From JBFXDW01 sp050180745 (GTDB lineage Bacteria; Pseudomonadota; Alphaproteobacteria; UBA9219), in NCBI GenBank assembly GCA_050180745.1, contig JBFXDW010000005.1, positions 1-32,209 on the forward strand: DNA of 32,209 nucleotides, given 5' to 3'. Under the pieces are notes generated by a model. The model did no database searches. It was given only the letters and a program-made list of their open reading frames with translations, and was not told the DNA's origin. The position numbers were made by a program, and so were the translations under genes. This document shows, in pieces, positions 1 to 8,129 of this stretch (within the stretch, counting starts at the first letter, position 1; each line of letters starts with the position of its first letter).

Positions 1-120
1 AACTTAGCGAATCTATAGCCGAAAGAGGAAGAAAGACAGAACTCTACAGAAGTAAGCGCTGTTGCTTGATCTTATGACAACTATCAGCACTTTCTGCTGC
101 AGTGTTTTGACAAGCGTCAC
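1..120. other. Gene-free edge of the window
   Basis: No coding region, RNA gene or convincing promoter is recognised here. The stretch lies beyond the 3' end of dnaA and beyond the repeat copy that begins near 121. No DnaA-box cluster (TTATCCACA-like) is seen, so I do not call an origin. Confidence 0.4.
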
Positions 121-253
121 CTATCGGTGCTGGATCCCCGCGTTCCCCCTACGCCCTACGGGCTTCGGCGCGACAAGTCGCGAGGATGACGGAATAATTT
201 TGAGAATTGGGAGAGATAGAAACAGGAAGACCTTCTGTCTTCTGTCCTCTGAA
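121..253 (-). repeat. Dispersed repeat copy 1, after dnaA stop
   Basis: Read on the minus strand, it contains a pyrimidine-rich stretch, the CCGTCATCCTCGCG core and a GC-rich palindromic part ending near GGGGATCCAGCAC. The 18-mer at 165-182 recurs in inverse orientation at 11111-11128. The 184-232 part aligns closely with 30171-30220 downstream of rpoD. A 7-bp periodic run (TCTGTCT TCTGTCC TCTGAAT) at about 237-253 abuts the dnaA stop codon. Confidence 0.7.
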
Positions 254-1660
254 TCACCCCTGCAACAGGCGCTTAAGAAGGTCCACATCCTCGCGGAAAG
301 CGGGATCATAAGCGGAAAGCTCTTCGATCTTCCGCACAGCATGAATAACGGTCGTGTGATCACGGCCGCCAAACTTGCGGCCTATTTCAGGCAAGCTGCG
401 TGGCGTAAGTTGTTTGGCCAAATACATCGCAACCTGCCGAGGCCGCGCAATCGCACGTGCCCGACGCGCTGAATGCATATCAGCAACACGTATATTAAAG
501 TGCTCAGCCACTTTCTTTTGTATCTCGTCAATCGTAATACGTCGCTCAGTCACACGGAGCACATCCGCAAGGACATCTTGAGCCATTTCTACGGAGATCG
601 TACGACCGACGAGCTGTGTATGCGCAATGATACGATTTAATGCTCCTTCAAGCTCGCGCACATTCGATGAGATTTTATGCGCGAGGAATTCCAAGACACG
701 ATCAGGAATCTGACAGCCATGTTGTTCAGCTTTCGCCGCTAAGATGCCAAGGCGAAGCTCATAATTGGCAGGATGGAGATCCGCCACAAGTCCCCAGCCA
801 AGGCGAGAGCGGAGACGCTCTTCCACACGATCCAAATCCTGAGGCGATTTGTCCGCAGAAACGATAACCTGACGATTGCGATCAACCAGCGCATTGAAGG
901 TATGAAAGAACTCTTCCTGTGTTGTGTCCTTACCGCCGATGAACTGCACATCATCGATCATCAAAACATCGACTGAACGAAATTGATCTTTAAATGAAAC
1001 CGTATCTTTGTAGCGAAGCGCCCGCACAAACTGATACATAAATTTCTCAGCCGACATATAAATCACGCGGCGATTAGGAAAGTTCTGACGGATTTGCCAA
1101 GCGATAGCATGCATTAAATGTGTTTTGCCAAGACCTGAACCGCCATAAAGGAACAACGGATTAAAGGTCGGCGTTTCGGTATCGGCGACCCGTCGGGCAG
1201 CAGCATAAGCAAGCTCATTGGTTTTACCGACAACAAAATTCTCAAACGTGAAACGAGGATCAAGTGGAGCCTCATCAGCCGCAGAAGATTCAACATCCGC
1301 CCCCCCCAAGAAAGTCGCTTTCGGCGCTTCTGTCTTGACTGGTTCTGCTGCCTTTTTCGCCAAAGGTGAAGCCACTGCAAAAGAAACGTCACCGTTCTTT
1401 GTTAGGGACCGCCAAAGAGTCCGGACGATATCACCATAATGAGCCTCAATCCAATCACTCATAAAACGCGTAGGCGCATTCAGAGTCAAAAGATCATCTG
1501 CACTAACGCTTGCTGAAATAGGTTCGATCCAACGACGGTAAGCCGTCGTGCCAAGATTCTCACGCAGCTTCACGCAAAGCGTTTCCCAAGATTCATTCGG
1601 CTCGCTACCACTGTTGCTTTGAAGAGCTTGAGCATCCTTTTGTAGGGCAGACGAAATCAT
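254..1660 (-). CDS. dnaA: Chromosomal replication initiator protein DnaA
   Basis: DnaA is the AAA+ ATPase that binds DnaA boxes and melts the origin. The 468-residue product has the full architecture: an N-terminal domain I (about 25-90), a variable linker (about 95-135), an AAA+ core with Walker A GGSGLGKT at 173-180 and Walker B DVLMIDD at 231-237, and a C-terminal DNA-binding domain with the GRDHTTVIHAVRKI signature near 435-448. It is of normal length and ends close to the last helix. The linker codons contain an 8-G run (plus-strand Cs near 1300), a possible slippage or sequencing-error site in an essential gene. It lies downstream of rpsT on the same strand, a common alphaproteobacterial arrangement, but the terminator at 1834-1864 separates them. 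No DnaA-box cluster is seen beside it, so oriC may be elsewhere. Confidence 0.98.
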   Translation of the reverse strand: MISSALQKDAQALQSNSGSEPNESWETLCVKLRENLGTTAYRRWIEPISASVSADDLLTLNAPTRFMSDWIEAHYGDIVRTLWRSLTKNGDVSFAVASPLAKKAAEPVKTEAPKATFLGGADVESSAADEAPLDPRFTFENFVVGKTNELAYAAARRVADTETPTFNPLFLYGGSGLGKTHLMHAIAWQIRQNFPNRRVIYMSAEKFMYQFVRALRYKDTVSFKDQFRSVDVLMIDDVQFIGGKDTTQEEFFHTFNALVDRNRQVIVSADKSPQDLDRVEERLRSRLGWGLVADLHPANYELRLGILAAKAEQHGCQIPDRVLEFLAHKISSNVRELEGALNRIIAHTQLVGRTISVEMAQDVLADVLRVTERRITIDEIQKKVAEHFNIRVADMHSARRARAIARPRQVAMYLAKQLTPRSLPEIGRKFGGRDHTTVIHAVRKIEELSAYDPAFREDVDLLKRLLQG

Positions 1661-1833
1661 CAGTGGAGCCTCTTGAGGTGAGCAGTGGAAGAGGCAACAA
1701 CATAAACCGGAAGTGATTCGTTTTTCAATAGGCTCGAAACAAGAACGTCAAAAAGAAATGACTTGCTTTTCGAGAATCACCTTTTTGCAACACGTGTGTC
1801 CGGATGGGAAACAATTCGCATATTGAAACATAA

Positions 1834-1864
1834 AAAAAAGCGCTTCAGAACGAAGCGCTTTTTT
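1834..1864 (-). terminator. Rho-independent terminator of rpsT
   Basis: A 13-bp perfect stem (core AGCGCTTC / GAAGCGCT with flanking A:T pairs) closes a 5-nt loop. A and T runs on either side make it bidirectional in form. It sits 22 nt after the rpsT stop codon and upstream of dnaA. Confidence 0.88.
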
Positions 1865-1885
1865 GAAAAAAATATCCGCTTTAAA

Positions 1886-2155
1886 CTAAGCTGTCTTCAT
1901 GGATTTAACTTGCTTAACGAGGCGAGAAATTTTCCGCGACGCTGTTTTCTTGTGAACAGTTCCACGACCAGCTGCACGTGCCAATTCAGACTCAGCCTTA
2001 ATGAGAGCTGTTCTAGCTTCTTCTTCATTCCCAGATTCTACAGCAAGAACAACTTTCTTTGCCGCAGTGCGGACTTTTGATATGCGTGCGCGATTAAGAG
2101 CATTGCGCGTTTCGGTTTGGCGAGCCCGCTTGGCGGCGGATTTGTGATTAGCCAT
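1886..2155 (-). CDS. rpsT: Small ribosomal subunit protein S20
   Basis: S20 binds 16S rRNA in the body of the 30S subunit. The 89-residue, Lys/Arg/Ala-rich protein begins MANHKSAAKRARQTETRNALNR, the classic S20 N-terminus, and stays in family through the helical KKVVLAVESGNEEEARTAL region to the basic C-terminus. The length is normal. The start codon at 2155 follows an A-rich leader including AAAGGAATTAAC, which supplies the ribosome binding site. It is a single-gene unit closed by the strong terminator at 1834-1864. Its promoter probably lies at 2190-2218. dnaA follows on the same strand. Confidence 0.97.
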   Translation of the reverse strand: MANHKSAAKRARQTETRNALNRARISKVRTAAKKVVLAVESGNEEEARTALIKAESELARAAGRGTVHKKTASRKISRLVKQVKSMKTA

Positions 2156-2189
2156 GTTAATTCCTTTATTTAATTATCAGGTTGTGCCG

Positions 2190-2218
2190 AACTTACCGTC
2201 CACTAAAGCACAAGACAA
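2190..2218 (-). promoter_or_regulatory. Candidate rpsT promoter
   Basis: On the minus strand TTGTCT (2218-2213) and TAAGTT (2195-2190) are separated by exactly 17 nt, ahead of rpsT. The -10 match is moderate. Confidence 0.35.
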
Positions 2219-2290
2219 AAAACCGGCGAGATTCCTTACTCGCACGGGAAGGGCTGTTTTAGCTGCCCCTTAATAGTTGGTCAAGCAGAA

Positions 2291-2418
2291 TCAGGATTCA
2301 GGATTCAGGAACATTTATTATTATCTGCTTTTCTTAAAATTCAATGAGATAAAGACACTTTTAAAAGTAAAGTCTTTTCCCTGAATCCTGAATGCTGAAT
2401 GCTGAATCCTAAATGCTG
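2291..2418. repeat. Heptamer-unit inverted repeat (repeat copy 6)
   Basis: The left arm at 2291-2310 is three CAGGATT-type units. The right arm at 2378-2418 is five to six units of the form TGAATCC / TGAATGC / TAAATGC. The arms are inverted relative to each other and enclose about 67 bp with its own imperfect hairpin (AAAGAC ... GTCTTT). The same 7-bp unit recurs at 26251-26279, 26470-26502 and 30222-30242. This is the main content of the 335-bp gene-free stretch 2156-2490. Confidence 0.75.
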
Positions 2419-2490
2419 TTTCCCTTGTAAATTCTCCGAAAAAGTGCTCCAATATAAGTGTGATTTCGCCTTTCAGAAAGGAGGCTCCAA

Positions 2491-3399
2491 ATGGATAGAT
2501 TAGCTTTAGGCGCTCAAAACAGCAGCCAGCTGCAAGGTTTGGGCCACATACAAGCGGGAGAGCAAGCTGTAGCAGTGCAAGAAATGGCTACGCCCGGCAT
2601 GATTATGGTAACGGCTCAGTCTATGCCTGTTGCAGGGGGGGCTCCCCAAAGCACGCAGGAGCTTGAGCAAGATGTGCTTCTAACCGCTATGGCGTTAGAG
2701 AACTCTCCTTTTGCTGCGCCCGCACCTACGGGAGGTTCAAGCAGCTTCATGCAAATCGCACCACGCGTCGAAAGAGGGCGGGGCCAACGGGCTGGTTATA
2801 GCTACAATGTTATGAACGCTTATACCCTTTTGAATATTCAGCATGGCCAAACACCGCAGCTGACGCAAGGGCAACAAGGTCGTTTGGGAGGCTTACGTCC
2901 CCGCAGTCGTGTTGAGCATTTGCGTATGGAGCAAAGACTCAAAACTTTGATGCGGCGACTCGTTGGAGCTCGCCTTCATGTGGGGCCTGCGCCGGTAGGG
3001 GCTGTGACCAACCGCCTTGTAATAGGTGAGCAAGCCTATCGCCTCCAAGAAATGACGGGCGCTATGCCAACAGGATTAAGCCAGTCGGAGCGTGCCTTAG
3101 TTTGGAATGAAACCAACTATGGCTATCGTCCAAGTAAGCCTGTTGGTCCGAACCACTATGATTCCTTGGAACGTGCCGCCATGAATGCGGAGCTTAATAG
3201 GCTGCAAGGCACAGCTCCCAGATATCAGGTGGGAACAGTGCCAGAGGCGATGAAGCCCGAGCCCTCAATGACCGAAAAAAAGCCGGAGCCAGAGCTCGTT
3301 CAGGAAGAGCCAAAGCCTACTCCTACAAATCCTACAAAGCTGGAGCAAAGCATGGCATTGAGAATGGGCCGAAGCCCTGTGTTGGCGTTGGTGCTTTAG
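2491..3399 (+). CDS. Unrecognised 302-residue Gln/Pro-rich protein
   Basis: I do not recognise a family. The ORF is intact and has a near-ideal Shine-Dalgarno (AAGGAGG at 2478-2484, 6 nt before ATG), so it is very likely expressed. There is no signal peptide or membrane segment. The first 110 residues are low-complexity (Gln, Ala, Gly, Pro, Met). A basic stretch around 125-160 (repeated LRxxxR, RLKTLMRRLVGAR) follows, then a Tyr/Asn-rich region near 205-225 (NYGYRPSKPVGPNHYDSLER). The tail from about 250 is rich in PEP and KPEP motifs and ends in a short hydrophobic segment (SPVLALVL). The composition suggests a largely disordered scaffold, or a secreted or effector-like protein; that is inference only. 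A possible -10 (TATAAG at 2453-2458) lies upstream. It stands alone between the heptamer repeat and prs. A 7-G run near 2634-2640 is a frameshift risk. Confidence 0.75.
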   Translation: MDRLALGAQNSSQLQGLGHIQAGEQAVAVQEMATPGMIMVTAQSMPVAGGAPQSTQELEQDVLLTAMALENSPFAAPAPTGGSSSFMQIAPRVERGRGQRAGYSYNVMNAYTLLNIQHGQTPQLTQGQQGRLGGLRPRSRVEHLRMEQRLKTLMRRLVGARLHVGPAPVGAVTNRLVIGEQAYRLQEMTGAMPTGLSQSERALVWNETNYGYRPSKPVGPNHYDSLERAAMNAELNRLQGTAPRYQVGTVPEAMKPEPSMTEKKPEPELVQEEPKPTPTNPTKLEQSMALRMGRSPVLALVL

Positions 3400-3543
3400 A
3401 CAGATAGTCCTCCTGTTTAGAGCCAGTTCATAATCTAGATTCCGTTATATCGGACAGCCTTTCGCTTGCTTATAAAAACTCCGTTTCTTCAACTTCACTG
3501 ACAATAGCTTCTTCTGTCATCTGTCCTCCATTTCATGCAATTA

Positions 3544-3572
3544 TTTACATATGCTCGGCTGGCTGCTATAGA
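3544..3572 (+). promoter_or_regulatory. Sigma-70-type promoter for prs
   Basis: TTTACA (3544-3549) and TATAGA (3567-3572) are separated by 17 nt, about 75 nt upstream of the prs start codon. Both hexamers are close to consensus. Confidence 0.6.
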
Positions 3573-3646
3573 CCCATCCCAAGAGAGCTTTTGCCCTCCT
3601 TTTAGTTCTTTCTTCTCCAAAGCCACAAAAGGCACAAGGCAATAAC

Positions 3647-4594
3647 ATGAAACTTATCTCTGGAACTAGTAATGAGCCTTTGGCTCAAGCCATCGCGGCT
3701 CATTTAGGCATGCCTTTAACCAAAACCTCGATCCGCCGCTTTAGCGACATGGAGGTTTTCGTTGAAATTCTTGAAAATGTGCGCGGTGAAGATGTTTTTA
3801 TTATCCAACCGACATCCTATCCCACGAATGACAGCCTTATGGAGCTGTTGATCACGGTCGATACCCTCAAGCGCAGCTCCGCAAGCCGCATTACGGCTGT
3901 AACGCCTTATTACGGTTATAGCCGCCAAGACCGGAAATCCTCGCCAAGATCGCCTATTACGGCCAAGCTGGTCGCTAATTTGATAACTGTGGCTGGGGCT
4001 AATCGCGTTTTAACTATGGATCTCCATGCAGGGCAAATTCAAGGCTTCTTTGATATTCCTCTGGATAATCTCTATGCCGCACCTGTTTTTGTGCAAGACA
4101 TACGTGAAACTATGTCCGTCCACGGCAAGCTGCCAGAGACGTTAACCATAGTCTCCCCTGATGTAGGCGGGGTTGTTCGAGCCCGCAGTTTAGCGAAAAA
4201 ACTTGACGCACGCCTTGCAATTATTGATAAACGTCGCGAACGGATTGGTGAATCCACAGTCATGAACATCATCGGCGAAGTTGAGGGACGTGACTGTATT
4301 ATGATCGACGATATCGTGGATAGTGCAGGGACCTTATGCAATGCGGCTGATGCCATTTTGAAGAAAGGTGCCAAGACAGTTTCGGCTTATCTGACACATG
4401 GTGTTTTCTCGGGCACTGCCGCAGAGAAAATCGAAAAGTCGGGTCTGAGGGAAATCGTCGTCACAGACTCGATCGCCGCTTCAGAACGGATTTCATCTGT
4501 TCAAAAAATTCGCCGCCTTAGCATTGCGCCGCTTCTGGCTGAAGCCATTGCGCGCATCAGCCAAGAGCGCTCAGTATCAAGCCTGTTTGAATAG
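3647..4594 (+). CDS. prs: Ribose-phosphate pyrophosphokinase (PRPP synthetase)
   Basis: It makes PRPP from ribose 5-phosphate and ATP, for nucleotide, His, Trp and NAD synthesis. The 315-residue protein has the class I length. Visible motifs are FSDMEVFVEILENVRGEDVF near 32-52, the catalytic-region PYYGYSRQDRK at 87-97, the metal/ATP ligand DLH at 125-127, the flexible-loop KRRER at 195-199, and the PRPP-binding DCIMIDDIVDSAGT at 216-229. The ATG at 3647 follows a weak AAGG. It heads a co-oriented run with rplY and pth, but the 86-nt gap to rplY holds two hairpins, so the three may not be strictly co-transcribed. Confidence 0.97.
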   Translation: MKLISGTSNEPLAQAIAAHLGMPLTKTSIRRFSDMEVFVEILENVRGEDVFIIQPTSYPTNDSLMELLITVDTLKRSSASRITAVTPYYGYSRQDRKSSPRSPITAKLVANLITVAGANRVLTMDLHAGQIQGFFDIPLDNLYAAPVFVQDIRETMSVHGKLPETLTIVSPDVGGVVRARSLAKKLDARLAIIDKRRERIGESTVMNIIGEVEGRDCIMIDDIVDSAGTLCNAADAILKKGAKTVSAYLTHGVFSGTAAEKIEKSGLREIVVTDSIAASERISSVQKIRRLSIAPLLAEAIARISQERSVSSLFE

Positions 4595-4609
4595 TCAAAC
4601 AGTTTGAGC

Positions 4610-4648
4610 GGGTCATAAGACCCAAGCCCAACACCCCTGGAGGTTGGG
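4610..4648 (+). promoter_or_regulatory. Tandem hairpins in the prs-rplY gap
   Basis: GGGTC/GACCC (4610-4614 with 4619-4623, loop ATAA) is followed directly by CCCAAC/GTTGGG (4627-4632 with 4643-4648). There is no T-run, so an intrinsic terminator is unlikely. They could be a processing site, an attenuating structure, or a leader contacted by the ribosomal protein encoded downstream. The function is not shown by sequence. Confidence 0.45.
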
Positions 4649-4680
4649 TAGGATAAACATATTAAATGAGGACAAGACAA

Positions 4681-5349
4681 ATGAGTGATATCATTACCCT
4701 TACGGCCTCGTCGCGTGAAAGTGTCGGTAAGGGGCCCGCACGCGCCGTACGTTGCCAACAGCAAGTACCTGCTGTTGTTTATGGAGATAAAAAACCAGCT
4801 CTGGCCATTTCAATCGAGGAAAAAGAACTCGTGCGCTACGTCAACAAAGCAGGTTTCTTCAACCATCTTTTTGACATTGAACTTGATGGGAAAAAGCATC
4901 GCGTTTTACCACGTGATGTGCAATTCCATCCCGTAACGGATCGTCCGTTGCATGTTGATTTCTTGCGTGTTTCCAAGAGCATGAAAGTTAAAGTCAGTGT
5001 GCCAATCGTTTATACCGAGCAAAACTTGTCTGATGGTATGAAACGTGGCGGCGCTTTGAACGTGATTTATCATGAAATTGAAGTTCTTTGTGCTCCTGAC
5101 AAAATTCCAGAGCGCTTTGAAGTTTCGCTGAAGGAATACGGTCTTGGTGCTGCAATTTCTGTAACGGCTATCGAGCTTCCTAAAGATATTGAGCTTACGG
5201 CAAAAGAGACCGAGTTCACGGTTGCTTCAATCACAGTACCTTCGGCTGTGCGTTCAAAGCTTATTGAAGAGGCTAGTGCAGCTGGACCTGCTGCCGCTGC
5301 TGATAGCGCCAAAAAAGCTGCTCCTAAAGCTGCTCCAGCTAAGAAGTAA
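4681..5349 (+). CDS. rplY: Large ribosomal subunit protein bL25, long CTC/TL5 form
   Basis: L25 binds 5S rRNA. This 222-residue version is the two-domain CTC/TL5 type: an N-terminal L25 beta-barrel (about 1-95, with the SRESVGKGPARAVR start and the HVDFLRV end) and a C-terminal TL5 beta domain (about 98-195, beginning VKVSVPIVYTEQN), followed by an Ala/Lys/Pro tail (about 197-222). I prefer the ATG at 4681: GAGG at 4668-4671 is well placed for it, whereas an in-frame ATG at 4666 has no ribosome binding site and would add five non-homologous residues. The stop is 6 nt before pth, so the two are translationally linked, as in many bacteria. Confidence 0.95.
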   Translation: MSDIITLTASSRESVGKGPARAVRCQQQVPAVVYGDKKPALAISIEEKELVRYVNKAGFFNHLFDIELDGKKHRVLPRDVQFHPVTDRPLHVDFLRVSKSMKVKVSVPIVYTEQNLSDGMKRGGALNVIYHEIEVLCAPDKIPERFEVSLKEYGLGAAISVTAIELPKDIELTAKETEFTVASITVPSAVRSKLIEEASAAGPAAAADSAKKAAPKAAPAKK

Positions 5350-5355
5350 GCTAAG

Positions 5356-5922
5356 ATGGCTTCGTCCAGCAAATTGATAGTCGGCCTTGGCAACCCTGGG
5401 GCCGACTATTCTTTTAACCGACACAATATAGGCTTTATGGCGCTGGACACTCTAGCGGCAAAAACCGAATGCAGTGCGTGGCAGAAGAAATTCGATGGCG
5501 AGATAGCCAAGTCAACGATAGGGCCCCATGCGGTTCTTCTCTTTAAACCGATGACCTACATGAATCTCTCTGGTCAAGCTGTGCAACAGGTTTTGCAGTT
5601 TTATAAATTAACTCCAGAGGATGTTATAGTTATCCATGACGATATCGACTTGCTGGCAGGACAGGTCAAAGTTAAACAGGGTGGCGGCGCGGGCGGTCAT
5701 AATGGCCTTAAGTCTTTAGACCAACATATTGGCAAAAATTACTGGCGCGTGCGCCTTGGCGTAGGGCGCCCTGACCATAAGGGCGAGGTCACAAACTATG
5801 TTCTTGGTGATTTTGCCAAAAGCGATTCCGAATGGCTGGAGGGCCTTCTAGGCAGCATCCCTGAGGCTTTGCCATCACTGCTTGAGGGACAGCCAGAAGA
5901 ATTTATGAAAACGATAAAATAG
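5356..5922 (+). CDS. pth: Peptidyl-tRNA hydrolase
   Basis: Pth releases peptides from prematurely dropped peptidyl-tRNA. The 188-residue protein has the family length and all active-site residues: Asn13 in GLGNPG, catalytic His23 in NRHNIGF, Asn70 in KPMTYMNLSG, Asp95 in IHDD and Asn116 in GGGAGGHNGL. It starts six bases after the rplY stop and is the last gene of the prs/rplY/pth run. The gene 3' of it is convergent, with a hairpin at 5936-5959 between them. Confidence 0.97.
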   Translation: MASSSKLIVGLGNPGADYSFNRHNIGFMALDTLAAKTECSAWQKKFDGEIAKSTIGPHAVLLFKPMTYMNLSGQAVQQVLQFYKLTPEDVIVIHDDIDLLAGQVKVKQGGGAGGHNGLKSLDQHIGKNYWRVRLGVGRPDHKGEVTNYVLGDFAKSDSEWLEGLLGSIPEALPSLLEGQPEEFMKTIK

Positions 5923-5935
5923 AGTATGGCAGAAC

Positions 5936-5959
5936 GTGTCGTTACATATAACTCGACAC
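5936..5959. terminator. Hairpin at the convergent 3' ends of pth and the 5942 gene
   Basis: GTGTCG/CGACAC with a 12-nt AT-rich loop, followed on the plus strand by ATCTTTTA. It overlaps the stop codon of the minus-strand gene. It is a weak stem for a terminator. A similar TGTCG...ATATAA...CGACA hairpin follows the ThyX-like gene at 28934-28954. Confidence 0.45.
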
Positions 5960-6355
5960 ATCTTTTACATCATTTTCACGCAAAGGCGTGATGTCTTCAG
6001 ACAAAGATTTAAGCTTAACAAGATGGCGATGAAGAACGGCTTGTTTGTCCGATTCACGGGCAAATTCTGTCTCGAGTTCCTGCGCTAGATCCAAGCAACG
6101 CGTCTCTAAATCTTGTAAAAGCTCTTCTTTTTCCTGAGATACTATGCGTTTTTCTCGCCACACAAGCCAATCTAGACACAAAGCCAGCACCAACAGCAAA
6201 AGAGGCAAAACAATCTCATCTATTTCCCAATACTCAAGCTGAGTCAAAAAAGAGGAGACCGTCTCAAAGACATCTAAGCCGAAACAAACAACAACGCTGC
6301 CATAGAGGACAGTAAGAAAAAGGGCCACAGACGTGAATCGCAAGGAGATAGGCAT
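5942..6355 (-). CDS. Small two-TM coiled-coil membrane protein, unknown
   Basis: I do not recognise a family. The 137-residue product has two clear hydrophobic segments (about 8-27 and 48-66), the second ending in WLVWREKR, so both ends are probably cytoplasmic. A charged helical stretch rich in Glu, Leu and Gln (about 68-118) looks like a coiled coil. The arrangement resembles the membrane anchor and linker of a signalling protein without an output domain, but this is only a structural impression. The ATG at 6355 follows AAAAGGG on the minus strand at about 10 nt. The gene is divergent from glyS. Confidence 0.65.
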   Translation of the reverse strand: MPISLRFTSVALFLTVLYGSVVVCFGLDVFETVSSFLTQLEYWEIDEIVLPLLLLVLALCLDWLVWREKRIVSQEKEELLQDLETRCLDLAQELETEFARESDKQAVLHRHLVKLKSLSEDITPLRENDVKDVSSYM

Positions 6356-6425
6356 AAAGCTTTACCCTTTTGAAGGAGAGATTGGCAAGAGGATGCCCTG
6401 TTGAAGAAATTATTTCAATGGCTTA

Positions 6426-6454
6426 TTTACTTAAAAAGAAAGAGAAGCTATAAA
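6426..6454 (+). promoter_or_regulatory. Sigma-70-type promoter for glyS
   Basis: TTTACT (6426-6431) and TATAAA (6449-6454) are spaced by 17 nt, about 48 nt before the glyS ATG. No T-box-like structure is evident in the short leader. Confidence 0.6.
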
Positions 6455-6501
6455 TTCAGACCTATTCATCATAACCACTTACTCATATAAAGAGAACCAC
6501 C

Positions 6502-8043
6502 ATGTCCAAAACTGATAGTCTTATGAATCGTCTGGTTTCTCTGTCCAAGCGACGGGGATTTATATTTCAAGCTTCTGAAATATATGGCGGCTTAAACGGC
6601 TTTTGGGATTTTGGACCTCTTGGCGTTCAGCTCAAGAACAACCTGCGGGACCGCTGGTGGCACGACATGGTTGAGTGCCCTCCCATTGGCCCTGATGGTA
6701 AGCCTCTTTCTATCGTAGGGCTTGATAGCTCCATCATCCAACATCCCACAACGTGGCATGCTTCGGGCCATGTCGGCGGTTTTGCTGATGATATGGTGGA
6801 TTGCCGCGAGTCAAAAGCGCGTTATCGTGCAGATCATATTTTATGTATGGAAGTGTCTTACGAACAAAAAGGAACAGTCAAATCTTTGGGCATGTTGTCT
6901 GTTATCGAAGGGTCAGACGCAGCAAAGACTCTTGAGACTAAAGCCAAGAAGCTGATCCAAAAATCAGGTGGCGGCGAACTTATTCCTTTCGATATGAAGT
7001 CTGCGATTAACTTCGTCAAGCTCTCAAGCGAGCAACAAAAAGCGGTCGTTGGACCTGATGCCAATGAAGCTGGTACACTTACCGAACCTCGCGCGTTTAA
7101 CTTGATGTTTGAGTCTTATGTCGGTGTTTTCCAAAACGAGGATTCAAAAGTTTATCTTCGTCCCGAGACAGCGCAAGGCATCTTCTTACAATATAAAAAC
7201 GTGCTTGATACCTCGCGCGTAAAGCCTCCGTTTGGTGTTGCACAGGTTGGGAAATCCTTCCGCAACGAGGTTACACCACGCAACTTCATCTTCCGTTCAC
7301 GCGAATTTGAACAGATGGAAATGGAATTCTTCTGTCCTCCGGAAGAAGGGATGATGTGGTATAGGTTCTGGGTTGAAACTCGCATGAACTGGTGGCAGTC
7401 AATTGGTTGCTCGAAGGACAATCTGTTTGCCCATGAGATCCCCAAAAATGAAATCGCGCATTACTCGCAAGGGACAACGGACATCGAATATCGCTGGCCC
7501 TTTACGGCGCCTGACTTTGGCGAGCTTGAGGGCGTGGCGTACCGGACCGATTACGATCTGAAACAACATGCCAAGTTCAGCAAGAAAACTCTGGATTATA
7601 TCGACCAAGCCAGCGGCAACCGCTATGTACCGCATGTTGTGGAGCCTGCTAGCGGTCTCACACGCGGCGTTCTGTTGTTGCTCAGTGAGGCCTATCAATA
7701 TGACGAAAGCCGCCCCTCGCCGGAGTGGTTGAAGATCAAGCCAAGTCTGGCTCCAACGAAATTGGGCATCTTCCCGCTGACAAATAAAGACGGCATGCCA
7801 GAGATTGCTGAAAAGCTTTACATGGATTTACGTAGCGAATTCATCTGCCAATATGATGCTAAGCAATCCATCGGAAAACGCTATGCGCGCATGGATGAGG
7901 CGGGTACACCTTTCTGCGCGACGATTGACGGCGACACCGCCAACAGCGGCAATGTCACGATCCGCGATCGCGACACGGCAGCTCAAGAGTCAGTGTCTTT
8001 GGACAACGTAGAGGCGTATGTAAAGGAGAAGATTAGGGATTAG
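6502..8043 (+). CDS. glyS: Glycyl-tRNA synthetase, single-chain (alpha2) type
   Basis: It charges tRNA-Gly. The 513-residue class II synthetase is of the homodimeric type also found in eukaryotes, archaea and Gram-positive bacteria, not the alpha2beta2 GlyQ/GlyS type. Visible signatures are the N-terminal RRGFIFQASEIYGGLNGFWDFGP (18-40), PETAQGIF near 221-228, motif 2 with FRNEVTPRNFIFRSREFEQ at 253-271, and motif 3 with GLTRGV at 385-390. The C-terminal anticodon-binding domain begins near 420 (PSLAPTKLGIFPLTNKD) and contains IGKRYARMDEAGTPFC. The length is complete. Most alphaproteobacteria use GlyQS, so this copy suggests horizontal acquisition or a divergent lineage. The leader carries a good promoter (6426-6454). 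Confidence 0.96.
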   Translation: MSKTDSLMNRLVSLSKRRGFIFQASEIYGGLNGFWDFGPLGVQLKNNLRDRWWHDMVECPPIGPDGKPLSIVGLDSSIIQHPTTWHASGHVGGFADDMVDCRESKARYRADHILCMEVSYEQKGTVKSLGMLSVIEGSDAAKTLETKAKKLIQKSGGGELIPFDMKSAINFVKLSSEQQKAVVGPDANEAGTLTEPRAFNLMFESYVGVFQNEDSKVYLRPETAQGIFLQYKNVLDTSRVKPPFGVAQVGKSFRNEVTPRNFIFRSREFEQMEMEFFCPPEEGMMWYRFWVETRMNWWQSIGCSKDNLFAHEIPKNEIAHYSQGTTDIEYRWPFTAPDFGELEGVAYRTDYDLKQHAKFSKKTLDYIDQASGNRYVPHVVEPASGLTRGVLLLLSEAYQYDESRPSPEWLKIKPSLAPTKLGIFPLTNKDGMPEIAEKLYMDLRSEFICQYDAKQSIGKRYARMDEAGTPFCATIDGDTANSGNVTIRDRDTAAQESVSLDNVEAYVKEKIRD

Positions 8044-8112
8044 TTTAGGAATCGGGGAAGGCTTTCTTCGCGTTTCTCTCCCAAATCCCAACAACCTATC
8101 CGTCATGCCAGA
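8044..8112 (+). repeat. Dispersed repeat copy 2 (partial), after glyS stop
   Basis: It begins a few bases after the glyS stop with GAATCGGGGAAGGCTTTC, followed by a pyrimidine-rich run (TTTCTCTCCCAAATCCC) and CCGTCATGCC. The same order (GGGGCTTTCTATTTC, TTTCTCTCCC, CCGTCATCAC) is seen at 26283-26350 and, inverted, at 121-232 and 30166-30222. Confidence 0.55.
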
Positions 8113-8129
8113 GTCCATAAGGATGAACG

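Noticed and set aside
62..472. Plus-strand ORF at the window start
   Set aside because: It covers repeat copy 1 and is antisense to the 3' end of dnaA; no ribosome binding site or family.
2291..2418. CRISPR-like array suggested by tandem repeats
   Set aside because: The units are 7 bp and contiguous, with no unique spacers and no cas genes.
1661..2490. Possible oriC near dnaA/rpsT
   Set aside because: No cluster of TTATCCACA-like boxes or AT-rich unwinding region was seen on either side of dnaA or rpsT.
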